A stretch of 64,000 nucleotides of DNA. Origin: Streptomyces minutiscleroticus (GTDB lineage Bacteria; Actinomycetota; Actinomycetes; Streptomycetales; Streptomycetaceae). The position numbers and the translations under genes were made by a program. Below, one piece after another: positions 38,458 through 48,383 of this stretch; position 1 is the first letter of the stretch, and each line of letters starts with the position of its first letter. The notes beneath the pieces were generated by a model, which worked only from the letters and a program-made list of their open reading frames with translations, did no database searches and was not told where the DNA came from. The stretch spans positions 1 through 64,000 of the forward strand of contig NZ_BMVU01000017.1 in assembly GCF_014650875.1 (NCBI RefSeq). Reading direction: 5' to 3'.

Positions 38458-38603
38458 GCGGCAGACCTTGCCACAGTGCTGACCGTCAGGAAACAGCGGA
38501 CGAGGTTCTTCTATTCACGGTTGAGCCGCCCTCGACCAGGGCTCGTGGTGGCGCTGGGAGAAAAGGTCCGGGCCCGCACGGCCCGCGATCGAGAGGGTCG
38601 AGA
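38458..38603. promoter_or_regulatory. Divergent promoter region between two glycosyltransferase genes
   Basis: This 146-bp gap must drive the operon toward 31242 and the operon toward 43344. It has several AT-rich patches, unlike the coding sequence. I could not assign specific -35/-10 boxes or SARP repeats with confidence. Confidence 0.5.
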
Positions 38604-39827
38604 ATGCGCATCCTGTTCACTACGTTTCCCTCACCGTCCCACCATTTTCCGATGGTGCCGCTGGAATGGGCGGCGCGTGCGGCGGGCCACGAGGTGCGGG
38701 TCGCCAGCGCTCCGTCGCTGGTCGAGGCCATCACCGCGTCGGGGCTGCCCGCAGTGTCCGTGGGCTCGGCCGTCGACCTGGGGCGTGAGGCTCGGCGCAG
38801 CCGCGACCTGGTGGCCTGGCACGACCACGACCGCTGGCCGGCGGGCTGGCCCGTACAGCCGGAGCTCTTGGACGAGAAGCGTCTCGGCCTCCTTGCGGCG
38901 CTCGGCCGACGGCAGTTCGCCCTCGCCGGGAACATGCTCGACGACCTGGTTGCCTTCGCCCGTGACTGGCAACCCGACCTCGTCGTGCACGATGCCGTGT
39001 CGTACGCGGGGCCGGTCGTCGCATCGGTGCTCGGCGTTCCCAACATCAGCCACCTGTGGGGCAGTCCGGGCCTGCAGCGGCTTGAGATGAAAGGGCTCGG
39101 GGACGAGCCCCAGGACGGGTACGTGCAGCTCTACGAGCGGTTCGGAGCACCGGTGCGGACCTGGCCGCAGGCCTGGGTCGATCCGTGCCCGCCGCTGATG
39201 GGCTTCGGCGCGGTCGAGAGCGTCCGCACGATGCAGTACGTGCCCTACAACGGCCCCGGTGCCATGCCGGACCGGCTGCTCGACCGGCCGCGGCGGCCAC
39301 GGGTCTGCGTGACCTGGGGTGCCACGACCGCCCGACTGCTGGGCGCCGAGATGGCGGACCTGTTGCGGCAGGCGGTCGAGGCGGTGGCCGCGCTGCCCGT
39401 GGAGGTCGTCCTGACCACCACGGCCGACCAGCGCGAACTGCTCGACGACCTCCCCCCGTCGGTTCGCACGGAGGTGTCCGTACCACTGCACATGCTGCTG
39501 CCGACGTGCACCGCGGTGGTCCACCACGGGGGCGCGGGCACCACCCTGACCGCCGCCCGCCTCGGCCTGCCCCAGCTGACGGTCACACGTCGGCCGGAGC
39601 CCACGCTCAACGGAGAGCGGCAGGCATCCACAGGCGCAGGGATCCACCTGACCTACGGCGAACTGAGCCGCGCGGCCGACCCGGTGAAGGAGATCCGGGA
39701 ACAGGTCGCCCGTCTGCTGGACGACCCCTCCTACCGGGACGCGGCGCTGCGACTCGCTGACGACATGCGGCGGGTGCCGCCGCCGGCCGAAATCGTCACA
39801 GCCCTGGAGGGGGTCGCCCGCAGATGA
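38604..39827 (+). CDS. Deoxysugar glycosyltransferase (GT1)
   Basis: A 407-residue GT-B enzyme paralogous to the one at 37282-38457. It has MRILFTTFPSPSHHFPMVP, VPNISHLWGSPGL, MQYVPYNGPG, RPRVCVTWGATTA and VVHHGGAGTTLTAARLGLPQL. The ATG at 38604 follows GAGAGGG. It heads a plus-strand operon of glycosyltransferase, acyltransferase, glycosyltransferase and sugar ketoreductase, so it probably acts on one of the two saccharide chains. Donor and acceptor are unknown. Confidence 0.9.
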   Translation: MRILFTTFPSPSHHFPMVPLEWAARAAGHEVRVASAPSLVEAITASGLPAVSVGSAVDLGREARRSRDLVAWHDHDRWPAGWPVQPELLDEKRLGLLAALGRRQFALAGNMLDDLVAFARDWQPDLVVHDAVSYAGPVVASVLGVPNISHLWGSPGLQRLEMKGLGDEPQDGYVQLYERFGAPVRTWPQAWVDPCPPLMGFGAVESVRTMQYVPYNGPGAMPDRLLDRPRRPRVCVTWGATTARLLGAEMADLLRQAVEAVAALPVEVVLTTTADQRELLDDLPPSVRTEVSVPLHMLLPTCTAVVHHGGAGTTLTAARLGLPQLTVTRRPEPTLNGERQASTGAGIHLTYGELSRAADPVKEIREQVARLLDDPSYRDAALRLADDMRRVPPPAEIVTALEGVARR

Positions 39828-39867
39828 CGAAGCAACGTGCCCAAAGCCCTACAACGGGAGACCATCG

Positions 39868-41136
39868 ATGAGCGCTTCTGATGCCGTCGGAGTCGAACGC
39901 GATTCCACACGGCCCCAGCACCTCGTGTCACTCACCGGACTGCGCGGAATTCTCGCCCTCATGGTGTTCGGTACGCATTTCTATCTGGCATTCGTGATGG
40001 CGGGCGGATCATTTGACTCGGCCGCCGTTCAGGAATTGCTGAGAATTCTTTTCTCACGAGCGGGAGGTGTTGCGGTCTCCTGCTTCTTTCTGCTGAGCGG
40101 ATTCGTCCTCACCTTCATCGCGAGACCGGATGACACGGCCCGCTCCTTCTACCGGCGACGCATAGCCAAGGTGTATCCCGTGCACCTGGTGACGCTGGCC
40201 GTGGCGTTCGCGATGGTGTCGGTGCACTATGAGGTGCCGGGGGCGAAGGTCACCCTGGCCCACGTGTTCCTGGTGCAGGACTGGGTACCCAGCCAGTGGT
40301 ACTACCTCACCATGACGGGCCTGGACTGGTCGCTGAGCTGCGAGGCGTTCTTCTACCTGTGCTTCCCTGCACTGCTGTACCTCCTGACGCGGGCACGCAC
40401 CTGGATGCTGTACGTCCTGCCGGCGACGGCTGTGGTGCTGATCTTCGGCCTGCCGCACGTCCTCCTCAGCACCTTCAGCTTGACGCACCCCGATCCCATG
40501 GAGATGGTGCCCACCGGCGACTACGGCGGGCCGGTGGGGTACTGGTTCGCCTACGTCTTCCCGCCTATGCGGATGGCCGAATTCGTCATCGGCATCTGCC
40601 TCGCCCTCCTGGTACGCCGCGGCGCGTGGCGCGGGCCCGGAGTGGCGATCAGCCTGGTGCTGTGCGCGCTCGGCTGGTGGGCGACGCTCGAGGCCGACGG
40701 GTACCTGCCGCTGGCCGCGACCATGGTCGTGCCGTTCGCGCTGCTCATTGCCGCGCTCAGCACCGCCGACCTGAACTCCGGCTGGTCGCCGCTGCGCGTC
40801 AAGCCTCTGGTGTGGTTCGGCGAGATCTCCCTGTCCTTCTATGTCAGCCATCTCCTGGTGCAGGAGGAGTTGTTCGCCCGGCTGTGGAACGCAGGGCAGA
40901 GCGCCGGGTTGTTGCCCGCACCCCTGCCGGTGCTGTCCTGGTGGGTCGGAATCCTGTCGTTCACGGCGCAGTTCCTCCTCGCGCTGGCGGTGGCCTGGCT
41001 GCTGTACCGGCTGGTGGAACTGCCGATGGTGCGCAGGCTGCGGCCCAAGGACGTTCCGCCGCTACCGCTCACCGCGGCCGCGCAGCCGACCGCTGTCCCA
41101 CCCGCTCGCAAGGCCCACGACCTGGCGGGGCGGTGA
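39868..41136 (+). CDS. cmmA: Membrane sugar O-acyltransferase (acyltransferase-3 family)
   Basis: A 422-residue integral membrane protein with about ten hydrophobic segments. The acyltransferase-3 hallmark opens the protein: LTGLRGILALMVFGTHFYL with the likely catalytic His, then FFLLSGFVLTF, FYRRRIAKVYPVH and WSLSCEAFFYLCFP. In chromomycin biosynthesis CmmA is a membrane acetyltransferase that adds two acetyl groups to sugars as a last step, which also affects self-toxicity. Mithramycin lacks such a gene, so its presence favours a chromomycin/olivomycin-type product. The stop overlaps the next GT start (GTGA). The acyl group (acetyl or branched) cannot be read from sequence. Confidence 0.88.
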   Translation: MSASDAVGVERDSTRPQHLVSLTGLRGILALMVFGTHFYLAFVMAGGSFDSAAVQELLRILFSRAGGVAVSCFFLLSGFVLTFIARPDDTARSFYRRRIAKVYPVHLVTLAVAFAMVSVHYEVPGAKVTLAHVFLVQDWVPSQWYYLTMTGLDWSLSCEAFFYLCFPALLYLLTRARTWMLYVLPATAVVLIFGLPHVLLSTFSLTHPDPMEMVPTGDYGGPVGYWFAYVFPPMRMAEFVIGICLALLVRRGAWRGPGVAISLVLCALGWWATLEADGYLPLAATMVVPFALLIAALSTADLNSGWSPLRVKPLVWFGEISLSFYVSHLLVQEELFARLWNAGQSAGLLPAPLPVLSWWVGILSFTAQFLLALAVAWLLYRLVELPMVRRLRPKDVPPLPLTAAAQPTAVPPARKAHDLAGR

Positions 41137-42335
41137 CCGGCGTGCGCGTACTGTTCGCCGCCTCCGGCTGGCCCACCCATTACATGGCGATGGTCCCGCT
41201 TGCCTGGGCGCTGCGCACTGCGGGACACGATGTCCGGGTCGCCGCTCAGCCGTCCATGCACCCGGTGATCGTCCGCTCCGGCATGCCTGCTGTGGGCGTC
41301 GGTCCGGACGTCGATTTCGCGGCCGTGCGACGGCGCACCCTGCCGCACGAGCGGCGGGACACGGACCGGCCGGAGACGGCCGAGGAACTGCGCGCGGCGG
41401 CCGAGCGCGACGACGGCGGCCTGTTTCGCGCCTGGAACGAGGCGACCACCGCCGCGCTGGACGACACCGTCGCCTTCGCCAGGGCTTTCCGGCCCGACCT
41501 GATCATCGGCGACACCATGGCACCGGCCGCACTGGTCGCTGCTCACGTTCTGGGCGTGGTGGGCGTACGGCACCTGTGGGGGCCGGACATCCTCGGCTCG
41601 CCGAACGGTGAGAAGATCCTCGATGTGTTGCCCGGCTACTGGGAGCAGTTCGAACGGCACGGCGTACGGCCCTTTGGGGACCCGGCGCACCGCACGGTGT
41701 CGCCGTGCCCGCCGAGTCTGCGGATGCCGGCCGCGCCGAGCCTGCTGCCATTGCGCTGGGTCCCCTACAACGGCACCGGCCACGTGCCCGACTGGCTGAG
41801 CGAACCGCCGGCCAGGCCGCGGGTGTGCATCACCTGGGGGACCTCCACGACCGATGTCGTCGGCCGTACCGAGGTGAGCGTGCCGGACGTCCTGGACGCG
41901 CTGCACGGCCTGGATGCCGACATCGTCGTGACGGTCACGGCGGCGGAGAGGAAGGCGATCGGCACCCCGCCCCGCGGGGTCCGGGTCCTGGAGAACGCTC
42001 CGCTGCACCTGCTGCTGCCCGGCACGTCACTCCTCGTCCACCAGGGTGGTTTCATGACGGCCCTGACCGCGGCCTACCACGGGGTGCCACAGCTGGTCGT
42101 CCCACTGCTGCCCAACCAGGAGAGTGACGCCGAGGTGCTGGAGCAGTCCGGAGTGGCCCGCCGGCTGCCGGCCAAGGAGGCTGACACCCAGCGGTTGCGT
42201 GAAGTGGCTGAGGCGGTGCTGAATGTGCCGTCGTATGCAGAGGCGGCCGAGCGGGTGCGCGACGAGATTCTCGCGCAGCCTGCCCCTCAGGAGGTCGCCG
42301 GGACGCTGCGGGACCTTGCCGTCGCCGGTGTCTGA
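41133..42335 (+). CDS. Deoxysugar glycosyltransferase (GT1)
   Basis: A 400-residue GT-B enzyme: VRVLFAASGWPTHYMAMVP, VGVRHLWGPDILG, RWVPYNGTG, RPRVCITWGTSTTD and LLVHQGGFMTALTAAYHGVPQ. In the donor loop HQGGFMTAL replaces the more usual HHGGxGT of its paralogues, which may reflect a different donor or reduced activity. The GTG at 41133 overlaps the acyltransferase stop; a GTG at 41142 is the alternative. Co-transcription with the acyltransferase suggests action on a chain carrying an acylated sugar. Confidence 0.88.
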   Translation: MTGVRVLFAASGWPTHYMAMVPLAWALRTAGHDVRVAAQPSMHPVIVRSGMPAVGVGPDVDFAAVRRRTLPHERRDTDRPETAEELRAAAERDDGGLFRAWNEATTAALDDTVAFARAFRPDLIIGDTMAPAALVAAHVLGVVGVRHLWGPDILGSPNGEKILDVLPGYWEQFERHGVRPFGDPAHRTVSPCPPSLRMPAAPSLLPLRWVPYNGTGHVPDWLSEPPARPRVCITWGTSTTDVVGRTEVSVPDVLDALHGLDADIVVTVTAAERKAIGTPPRGVRVLENAPLHLLLPGTSLLVHQGGFMTALTAAYHGVPQLVVPLLPNQESDAEVLEQSGVARRLPAKEADTQRLREVAEAVLNVPSYAEAAERVRDEILAQPAPQEVAGTLRDLAVAGV

Positions 42336-42336
42336 C

Positions 42337-43344
42337 ATGGCGGGTGGTGCGGCCGACCCCCTGGTCGTCGTCCTGGGCGCCTCGGGATTCATCGGATCGG
42401 CCGTCGTGGCGGAATTCGCCGGACGACCGGTCCGCCTGCGGCTCGTGGGGCGGCGGCTCGCACCGCCGCCTGACGCGGCGGCGGTGAGCGAAGTGCGCGC
42501 GGTCGACCTGTCGGCACCGGGCACCGTGGCACGGGCTGTGACGGACGCCGACGTGGTCATCCATCTGGTGGCCCGGATCGACAGCGGAGTGGCCTGGCGT
42601 GCGGCCGAGGAGGATCCGACTGCCGCACGCGTCAACGTGGATCTGACGCACCGGCTGATTGCCGCTCTTGCGGCCGCCCACCGTCCGCCGGGCGCGCCGC
42701 CTCCGGTGGTCGTGTTCGCCGGGTCCGCTTCGCAGGCGGGCCTTGCGGGGCGGCTGCGTGGCGACGAGCCGGACTGCCCGAACACGGTGTACGCGCGGCA
42801 GAAACTGGCGGCCGAGCTGGCGTTGAAGGAGGCGACGGCACGGGGCACCGTGCACGGCGTGTCGCTGCGGCTGCCGACGGTGTACGGGGTGAGCCCGGGG
42901 CCGTTCGGCAGCGGGGTGGTGGCGGCGATGGTGCAGCGGGCACTGGCCGGCCAGCCGCTCACGGTGTGGCGGGGCGGCGCCGGGGAGCGGGACCTGCTCC
43001 ATGTCAGGGATGCGGCGCGGGCGTTCGTGGCGGCCGTGGAACATGCGCGCGAACTGTCCGGGCGGCACTGGCTGGTGGGCACGGGCCGCCCAGTCGTGGT
43101 CGCGGACCTTTTCCGTGCCGTGGCCCGGGCGGCGGCAGCGCGCACAGGGCGGCCGCCCGTGCCGGTGCTGGAGGTGGATCCTCCGGCCTCGGCGACGGCC
43201 GCGGACGCGCTGGGCATGTCGGTCGACTCGTCGGCGTTCCGCTCGATCACCGGCTGGCGTCCCCGCGTGCCGCTGGGACGGGCGCTGGACGAACTGGTCG
43301 CCGCGGTGTCGGAACGGCGCGAATCGGAGCCGAGGTCCTCATAG
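42337..43344 (+). CDS. NDP-hexose 4-ketoreductase (extended SDR)
   Basis: Reduces the 4-keto group of a dTDP-deoxysugar, setting the C4 configuration (olivose/oliose type). The 335 residues begin with the Rossmann motif VVLGASGFIGSAVV; the substrate Ser region is VFAGSASQAG; the catalytic pair is in VYARQK; later segments include LRLPTVYGVSPGPFG and ERDLLHVRDAARAF. The ATG at 42337 is 1 bp past the GT stop; a GTG at 42328 is possible. Aureolic-acid clusters encode several 4-ketoreductases (MtmU/CmmU types), and this is a typical one. It is the last intact gene of its operon, followed by a transposase relic. Confidence 0.85.
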   Translation: MAGGAADPLVVVLGASGFIGSAVVAEFAGRPVRLRLVGRRLAPPPDAAAVSEVRAVDLSAPGTVARAVTDADVVIHLVARIDSGVAWRAAEEDPTAARVNVDLTHRLIAALAAAHRPPGAPPPVVVFAGSASQAGLAGRLRGDEPDCPNTVYARQKLAAELALKEATARGTVHGVSLRLPTVYGVSPGPFGSGVVAAMVQRALAGQPLTVWRGGAGERDLLHVRDAARAFVAAVEHARELSGRHWLVGTGRPVVVADLFRAVARAAAARTGRPPVPVLEVDPPASATAADALGMSVDSSAFRSITGWRPRVPLGRALDELVAAVSERRESEPRSS

Positions 43345-43429
43345 GGCTCCGTCAGGTCTTCCCGTTTGCGCTGGTCAGGAGCATGTCGAGGGGTGGGGAC
43401 GCACACGGAGCGGAGCGGCTGCGGGCGAC

Positions 43430-44410
43430 GCCGGCGCTGTGCGTGGCGGACGTGTTCGCGCCGGTGCCGCGCCGGGAGCAGCGGGCCAAGGGCGACTGCC
43501 ATCTGCGCGGTCCGATGCCGGACCGCCGGCGCGAGCCGGTGCGGGCGAGGGCATCAAGGCTGCCGGACGGTGACGAGCAGGACCTGCAGCAGTTCGTGAA
43601 CAAGTCCCCCGCGGGACTGGCTGCCGGTGCAGTGGCGCATCGGTGAGCGGATGCTGCCGCTGGTCGAACCGGTGGCCTGGGCGATCGGCGATGTGTCGGT
43701 GCCCGAGGACGGGGACATGTCCGTCGGGTGACCCGGCAGTACTGCGGCGCGCTGGGCGAGCGGGCCAACTACCAGGTCACGGTCGCTGTTCATGCGGTCG
43801 GCGACACCGCCTCGTTCCCGCTGCAGCAGCGGCTGTTCCTGTCCGGGTGATGAGCGGCCGATGCCGAACGCCGGGCCAGGGCCGGCGTCCCGCCGCGGTG
43901 AGACACCGGCCGAAGCGGCGCTTGGTCCTGGACATGCTCGACACCCCGGCCGCCCGGGAGATGGTGCCGCCGGTCGCCGTCACCGACAGCGCCCATGGCA
44001 CCAGTGCCCGGCTGCGGGCCGGACTGGAGAAGCGCCCGCCCGGCCCGTGTCGTGGCCGTCGGCCCCACCGCCACCGCCCATCCCTTCGACGCCCGGCCAC
44101 GAGCACCGGCCCGCCACGTCCATCGCCGAGCTGGTCCGGCTGACGAAGATCCGCAGGCGCACCGAGCAGGACCACCGCGAACTCAAGCACGGCCTGGGCC
44201 TGGACCACTTCGAGGATCGCTCCTGGAGCGGCCGGCACCACCACCTCACCCTGGCCACCGCCGCCCAGGCCCTCCTGGCCGAACAGCGCCCGGCCCCGAA
44301 AGTGCCCGCACCGGTCTCACCCTCCACCAGGTCCTGGACACCCTCCAGGACGTCCTGAGGTGCCGGGCCGGCACCTGCACCGTCCGCCATCGCCCCCTGC
44401 CCGGAACCCG
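43430..44410 (+). mobile_element. Decayed IS701-family transposase
   Basis: The plus strand carries successive pieces of one IS701-type transposase in different frames. ADVFAPVPRREQR and DLQQFVNKSP run to a stop near 43646; a second frame has LVEPVAWAIGDVSVPEDG; a third has VTRQYCGALGERANYQVTVAVHA and SFPLQQRLFLSG; then LVLDMLDTPAAREM, KIRRRTEQDHRELKHG, LGLDHFEDRSW and VLDTLQDVLRCRAGTC. Order and spacing fit a single ancestral gene with at least four frame changes. No terminal repeats could be assigned. It lies between the ketoreductase operon and the C-methyltransferase gene and is certainly inactive. Confidence 0.8.
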
Positions 44411-44436
44411 CAGATCAGCACCAACCCAACGAAGTC

Positions 44437-45666
44437 CTACTGGACCGTGTGGACGCCGGGCACATAGAGGATCCACTGGCCGCCCTGGGCGCGAAAGGCA
44501 CTCTCCTTGCGCATGATCTCCTCGGCGTGGTTCCAGGCGAACAGCAGGCCGTAGTCGGGATAGGGGGTGGCGAACGCTTCGGGGGCGCGCACCGGGATGT
44601 GGGAGCCGGGGCTGAGCTTGCCCTGTTTCGCCGGGGTGCTGTCGACGATGAAGGACACCAGGTCGGGGCCGATGCCGCAGTAGTTGGTCAGGGTCGCGCT
44701 TTTGGCCGTGGCGCCATAGCCCACCACGGTCCTGCCCTCCGCGCGGCAGCGCTCCAGCAGGGCGCGCAGGTCGTCGCGGACCTTGTCGACCTTGGCGCCG
44801 AATTGCGCCAGAGTCTCCGGCTCGGTGATGCGTGCGGCCTTCTCCCGCTCCAGGAAGCGGCCGACTGCCGGGCTGGGAGTGCGCACGCCGGGGCGGGCCA
44901 CCGTGTAGCGGATCTCGCCGCCGTGCACGGCGAGCGGTTCGACGTCGATGAGTTCGAAGCCGTGATGGGCCGCCATGGCCTGCACCGAGCGGACGGTGAA
45001 GAAGTAGAAGTGCTCGTCGTAGATCTGGTCGAAGGAGGTGCGCTCGATGATGTCGGCCATGTACGGGTCCTCGAAGACGAAGATGCCGTCCGGCGCCAGC
45101 AACGCGTCGACGCCGCGGAAGACCGAGTCGATGTAGGAGATGTGCGAGAAGGTGTTGGCGGCGTAGATGACTTTTGCGGGACCGTCGGCTTCAGCGATGG
45201 CAGCCGCCGTTTCCTCCTCGAAGAAGGCGTTGCGGACCCGGATGCCCTTCGCGGCGGCCGCCTCCGCGACGCCGTCGCAGGGTTCGACGCCGAGGTGGCG
45301 GCGGCCGGCCCGGCGGATCGTGTCGAGCATGATGCCGTCGTTGCTGCCGAACTCCACGAGCAGGTCGCCGGGGTCGCGCAATTCGGTGTCGAGGAACCGG
45401 TGCGCCGTGCTGGTGAAGTGATCCTGCATTACGGAGGACAAGGAGGACAGGTAGGGGTAGTCGGTGCGGAACATCCGCTCGCGCGGGACGTCTTCCAGCA
45501 GCTGCACCATGGTGCAGGAGGTGCACATACCCACGGCGAGCCGGTGGAAGAACTCCTCCGGTCCGCCGTCGGGGTCGACGAATGCGTCGGCGACGGGCTG
45601 GCGTCCGAAGTCGAAGAACTCGTGCAGCGTGCCGCCGCAGATACGGCAGTCGAGCGTGGCAGTCAT
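44437..45666 (-). CDS. cmmC: NDP-4-keto-2,6-dideoxyhexose 3-C-methyltransferase
   Basis: Transfers a methyl from SAM to C3 of a 4-keto deoxysugar, giving a branched sugar such as olivomycose/chromose B. The 409 residues have the TylC3/EvaC/NovU layout: an N-terminal zinc site with Cys7, Cys10, Cys48 and Cys51, a SAM-binding motif LLVEFGSNDGIMLD near residue 104, IYAANTFSHI, EDPYMADII and DEHFYFFTVRS (general-base His region), and a C-terminal domain with VVGYGATAKSATLTNYCG. The ATG at 45666 follows GAGGAA. Its presence with the 3,5-epimerase points to an L-configured C-methylated terminal sugar. Confidence 0.92.
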   Translation of the reverse strand: MTATLDCRICGGTLHEFFDFGRQPVADAFVDPDGGPEEFFHRLAVGMCTSCTMVQLLEDVPRERMFRTDYPYLSSLSSVMQDHFTSTAHRFLDTELRDPGDLLVEFGSNDGIMLDTIRRAGRRHLGVEPCDGVAEAAAAKGIRVRNAFFEEETAAAIAEADGPAKVIYAANTFSHISYIDSVFRGVDALLAPDGIFVFEDPYMADIIERTSFDQIYDEHFYFFTVRSVQAMAAHHGFELIDVEPLAVHGGEIRYTVARPGVRTPSPAVGRFLEREKAARITEPETLAQFGAKVDKVRDDLRALLERCRAEGRTVVGYGATAKSATLTNYCGIGPDLVSFIVDSTPAKQGKLSPGSHIPVRAPEAFATPYPDYGLLFAWNHAEEIMRKESAFRAQGGQWILYVPGVHTVQ

Positions 45667-45876
45667 GATGCGTTCCTCAGCTCGGTGGGAGGGACGGCCT
45701 TCAGGGCCGGGCGGGCGTCCGCGCCGGTCGGCGGGTGCCCGCCCGGTCGCGGCGTTCGGGGAGGATCCCGGATGGTCGGGATCGTCCCCGCCGCGACTTG
45801 ACGATCGCTCAAGGTGTGCTGGACGGGCTCGGGTCTGCGTCCGGGCCCGGATACCACCGGAGGTCTGGAGTGCGAC

Positions 45877-48354
45877 TCAGTCCTGGAACAGCGGACGCAG
45901 GCAGCGGGCGGTGACTCCATGGCCCTGGGCGATTCGGCCCGGGGTGCCCTCGGCGACGATCCGTCCGCCCCGGTTGCCGGCCCCCGGCCCCATGTCGATG
46001 ATCCAGTCGGCGCACGCGGCGACGTGCAGGTCGTGCTCGGCGATGACGACCGAGTTACCCGAGTCGAGCAGGACGTCGAGGGCGTCGACGATGCGCTGTA
46101 CGTCCGACGGGTGGAGGCCGGTGGCGGGCTCGTCCAGGAGCACCATGCCCCGGCTGCGTCCGCCACTGCCCTGCAGGATGGCGTTGGCGAGCTTGAGCCG
46201 CTGCGCCTCGCCGCCGGAGAGTTCGGTGCCGCTCTGGCCGAGCTGAAGGTAGCCCAGTCCGGCCCGCCGCATGGCGTCCAGGGTGGTGGTCAGGGCTTTT
46301 GGCTCGGTGAAGAACTCGGCGGCCTCCTCCACGGTCATGGTCAGGACCTCGTCGATCGACCGGCCGTGGTAGTCGACGGTGAGTACGTCGGGGGTGAAAC
46401 GGCGGCCCTCGCAGACGTCGCATTCGACCCACATGTCCGGCATGAAGTGCAGGTCCACCTGGCGCTTGCCGTACCCGGTGCAGGTCTCGCAGCGGCCGCC
46501 CGGCGAGTTGAAGGAGAACGTGCCGGCGCCGAGGCCGAGGTCACGGGCGCGTGGCGTGGCTGCGAAGAGCTTGCGGATGAGGTCGAACGCCTTGGTGTAC
46601 GTGGCGGGGCAGGAGCGGGGGGTGCGGCCGATGGGATCCTGGTCGACGACTGTCACCCAGTCCAGACCTTGCGTTCCCTCGATCCGGGTGAGGGCCGTCG
46701 GCTGCTCTCCGCGCAGCGTCGCGGCCAGACCGGCGCCGAGCGCATCGTGGAGAAGGCTGCTCTTGCCACTGCCGCTCACGCCGGTGATGCAGGTGAGGGT
46801 GTTGAGCGGGATACCGACACGGTCCAGCCGTACATTGTGCACATCGACGCCTACGAGGTCGAGTCGGGACGCCGTGGCCGCGTCCCGTCGGCGGGGCCGG
46901 CGCACGCGCGGGCCGCGTCCGGCGAGGTAGGCGCCGGTGACGGAGTCCGGGACGCGCTGCACTTGCTCGGGCGGGCCGGAGGCGACCAGGGTGCCTCCTT
47001 CCCGGCCGGCGCCGGGGCCGAGGTCCACCACCCAGTCGGCCATGGCGATGAGCTCGGGGTCGTGCTCGACGAGGAGCACGGTGTTGCCGGCATCGCGCAG
47101 ACCGGTGAGGATCTCCCGCAGCGGGTGCTTGTCGGCGGGGTGCAGGCCGGCGCTCGGCTCGTCCAGGACGAAGATGATGCCCGTGAGGTCCATGTTGAGC
47201 TGTGCGGTGACGCGGGCGCGCTGGAGCTCGCCGCCGGACATGGACGGCGCGGTACGCAGCGGCTGGAGGTGCCCGAGACCGAGCGCCGTCATCAGCCGTA
47301 AGCGTTTCTCCAGGTCGGGCAGGAACGTGGCCGCGACCTCGCGCTGCATCGGGGTGAGAGTGGGCTCCACCGTCTGTGCCCAGGCGTACAACTCCTCGAC
47401 GGGCTTCAGGATGACCTCGGGGTAGGTGAGACCGCCGACCTTCAGGGTGCGGGCGACATCACCGTACCCGGTGCCGCCGCAGGCCTCGCAGGTCTGGCGC
47501 CGCATGAAGGCGGCGTAGTGCTGCCGGGCCGATTCGCTGCCTGCGGTCTCGTGGAGTCGTGTGATTTCGGCGAGGGCGCCCTTGAGGGGGACACTGCGCT
47601 CGACGGTGGCCTCGCTACCGGACTTCTTCTGCCGGGTGGTGATGCGGAAGGTGACGGGCTCGTCGCCGGTGCCGTACAGGACGGCGTGCCGGAATGCCTC
47701 CGGCAGTTCGCTCCAGGGCAGTTCGAGGTGGGCGCCGTACCGCTCGGCGAGGGCGGGCAGGGCGAGGTACTCGCCGGAGTGCGCACGGTCGAACCAGGCG
47801 CCGGCGCCCTTGAGGAGGGGCAGGTCGGGACGGGTGACGATACTGTCGGGATCCGGGCTGACGGTAGCGCCCATGCCGCCGCACCGCTTGCAGCGGCCCT
47901 CCATGCTGTAGCGGTCGAAGTAGGCACTGGTCAGTCCGCGCAGTTCGGGATGTTCCACGGCTTCGGGGCCCAGGGCGGGCATCCGGGCGAAGAGCAGGCC
48001 CAGGAAGTCGTTGAGGCCGGTGATGCTGCCCAGGGTGGAGCGCTCGCTGCGGTTGAGACGGCGCTGGTCGACGGCGAGGGTGACGCCCAGACCGCTGATG
48101 CGGTCGACCTGGGGCCGGTCCTTGGGGGAGATGAACTGCCGGAAGAACGGAGAGATGCCGTTCAGATAGCGCAGTTGAGCCTCTGCGTGGACGGTGTCGA
48201 TGGCCAGCGAGGTTTTGCCGCTGCCGCTGACACCGGTGAAGGCGACGATCTTGTTCTTGGGGAAGGTGACGCTGACGTTGCGCAAGTTGTGGGTGCTCGC
48301 ACCGACGACAGTGATGACGTCGTCGCCCGGAATGCCGTGCGTGTGGTGACTCAC
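45877..48354 (-). CDS. cmrX: UvrA-like self-resistance ATPase (DrrC/CmrX type)
   Basis: An 825-residue UvrA-related protein lacking the UvrB-interaction bulk of true UvrA. It has two ABC ATPase modules: Walker A GVSGSGKTSLAID (41-53) with signature MSGGELQRARV, and a second GVSGSGKSSLLHD with LSGGEAQRLKLA. CxxC zinc modules (CKRCGGMG, CEACGGTG, CETCTGYG) are present. DrrC, MtrX and CmrX relatives release or shield DNA-bound antibiotic; aureolic acids bind the GC-rich minor groove, so this fits. The GTG at 48354 follows AAAGGAG. It diverges from the PadR gene over 65 bp. One TTA leucine codon (47301-47299) suggests bldA-dependent expression. Confidence 0.93.
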   Translation of the reverse strand: MSHHTHGIPGDDVITVVGASTHNLRNVSVTFPKNKIVAFTGVSGSGKTSLAIDTVHAEAQLRYLNGISPFFRQFISPKDRPQVDRISGLGVTLAVDQRRLNRSERSTLGSITGLNDFLGLLFARMPALGPEAVEHPELRGLTSAYFDRYSMEGRCKRCGGMGATVSPDPDSIVTRPDLPLLKGAGAWFDRAHSGEYLALPALAERYGAHLELPWSELPEAFRHAVLYGTGDEPVTFRITTRQKKSGSEATVERSVPLKGALAEITRLHETAGSESARQHYAAFMRRQTCEACGGTGYGDVARTLKVGGLTYPEVILKPVEELYAWAQTVEPTLTPMQREVAATFLPDLEKRLRLMTALGLGHLQPLRTAPSMSGGELQRARVTAQLNMDLTGIIFVLDEPSAGLHPADKHPLREILTGLRDAGNTVLLVEHDPELIAMADWVVDLGPGAGREGGTLVASGPPEQVQRVPDSVTGAYLAGRGPRVRRPRRRDAATASRLDLVGVDVHNVRLDRVGIPLNTLTCITGVSGSGKSSLLHDALGAGLAATLRGEQPTALTRIEGTQGLDWVTVVDQDPIGRTPRSCPATYTKAFDLIRKLFAATPRARDLGLGAGTFSFNSPGGRCETCTGYGKRQVDLHFMPDMWVECDVCEGRRFTPDVLTVDYHGRSIDEVLTMTVEEAAEFFTEPKALTTTLDAMRRAGLGYLQLGQSGTELSGGEAQRLKLANAILQGSGGRSRGMVLLDEPATGLHPSDVQRIVDALDVLLDSGNSVVIAEHDLHVAACADWIIDMGPGAGNRGGRIVAEGTPGRIAQGHGVTARCLRPLFQD

Positions 48355-48383
48355 CGTGCTCCTTTGTGTACAGCCCTCATGAG

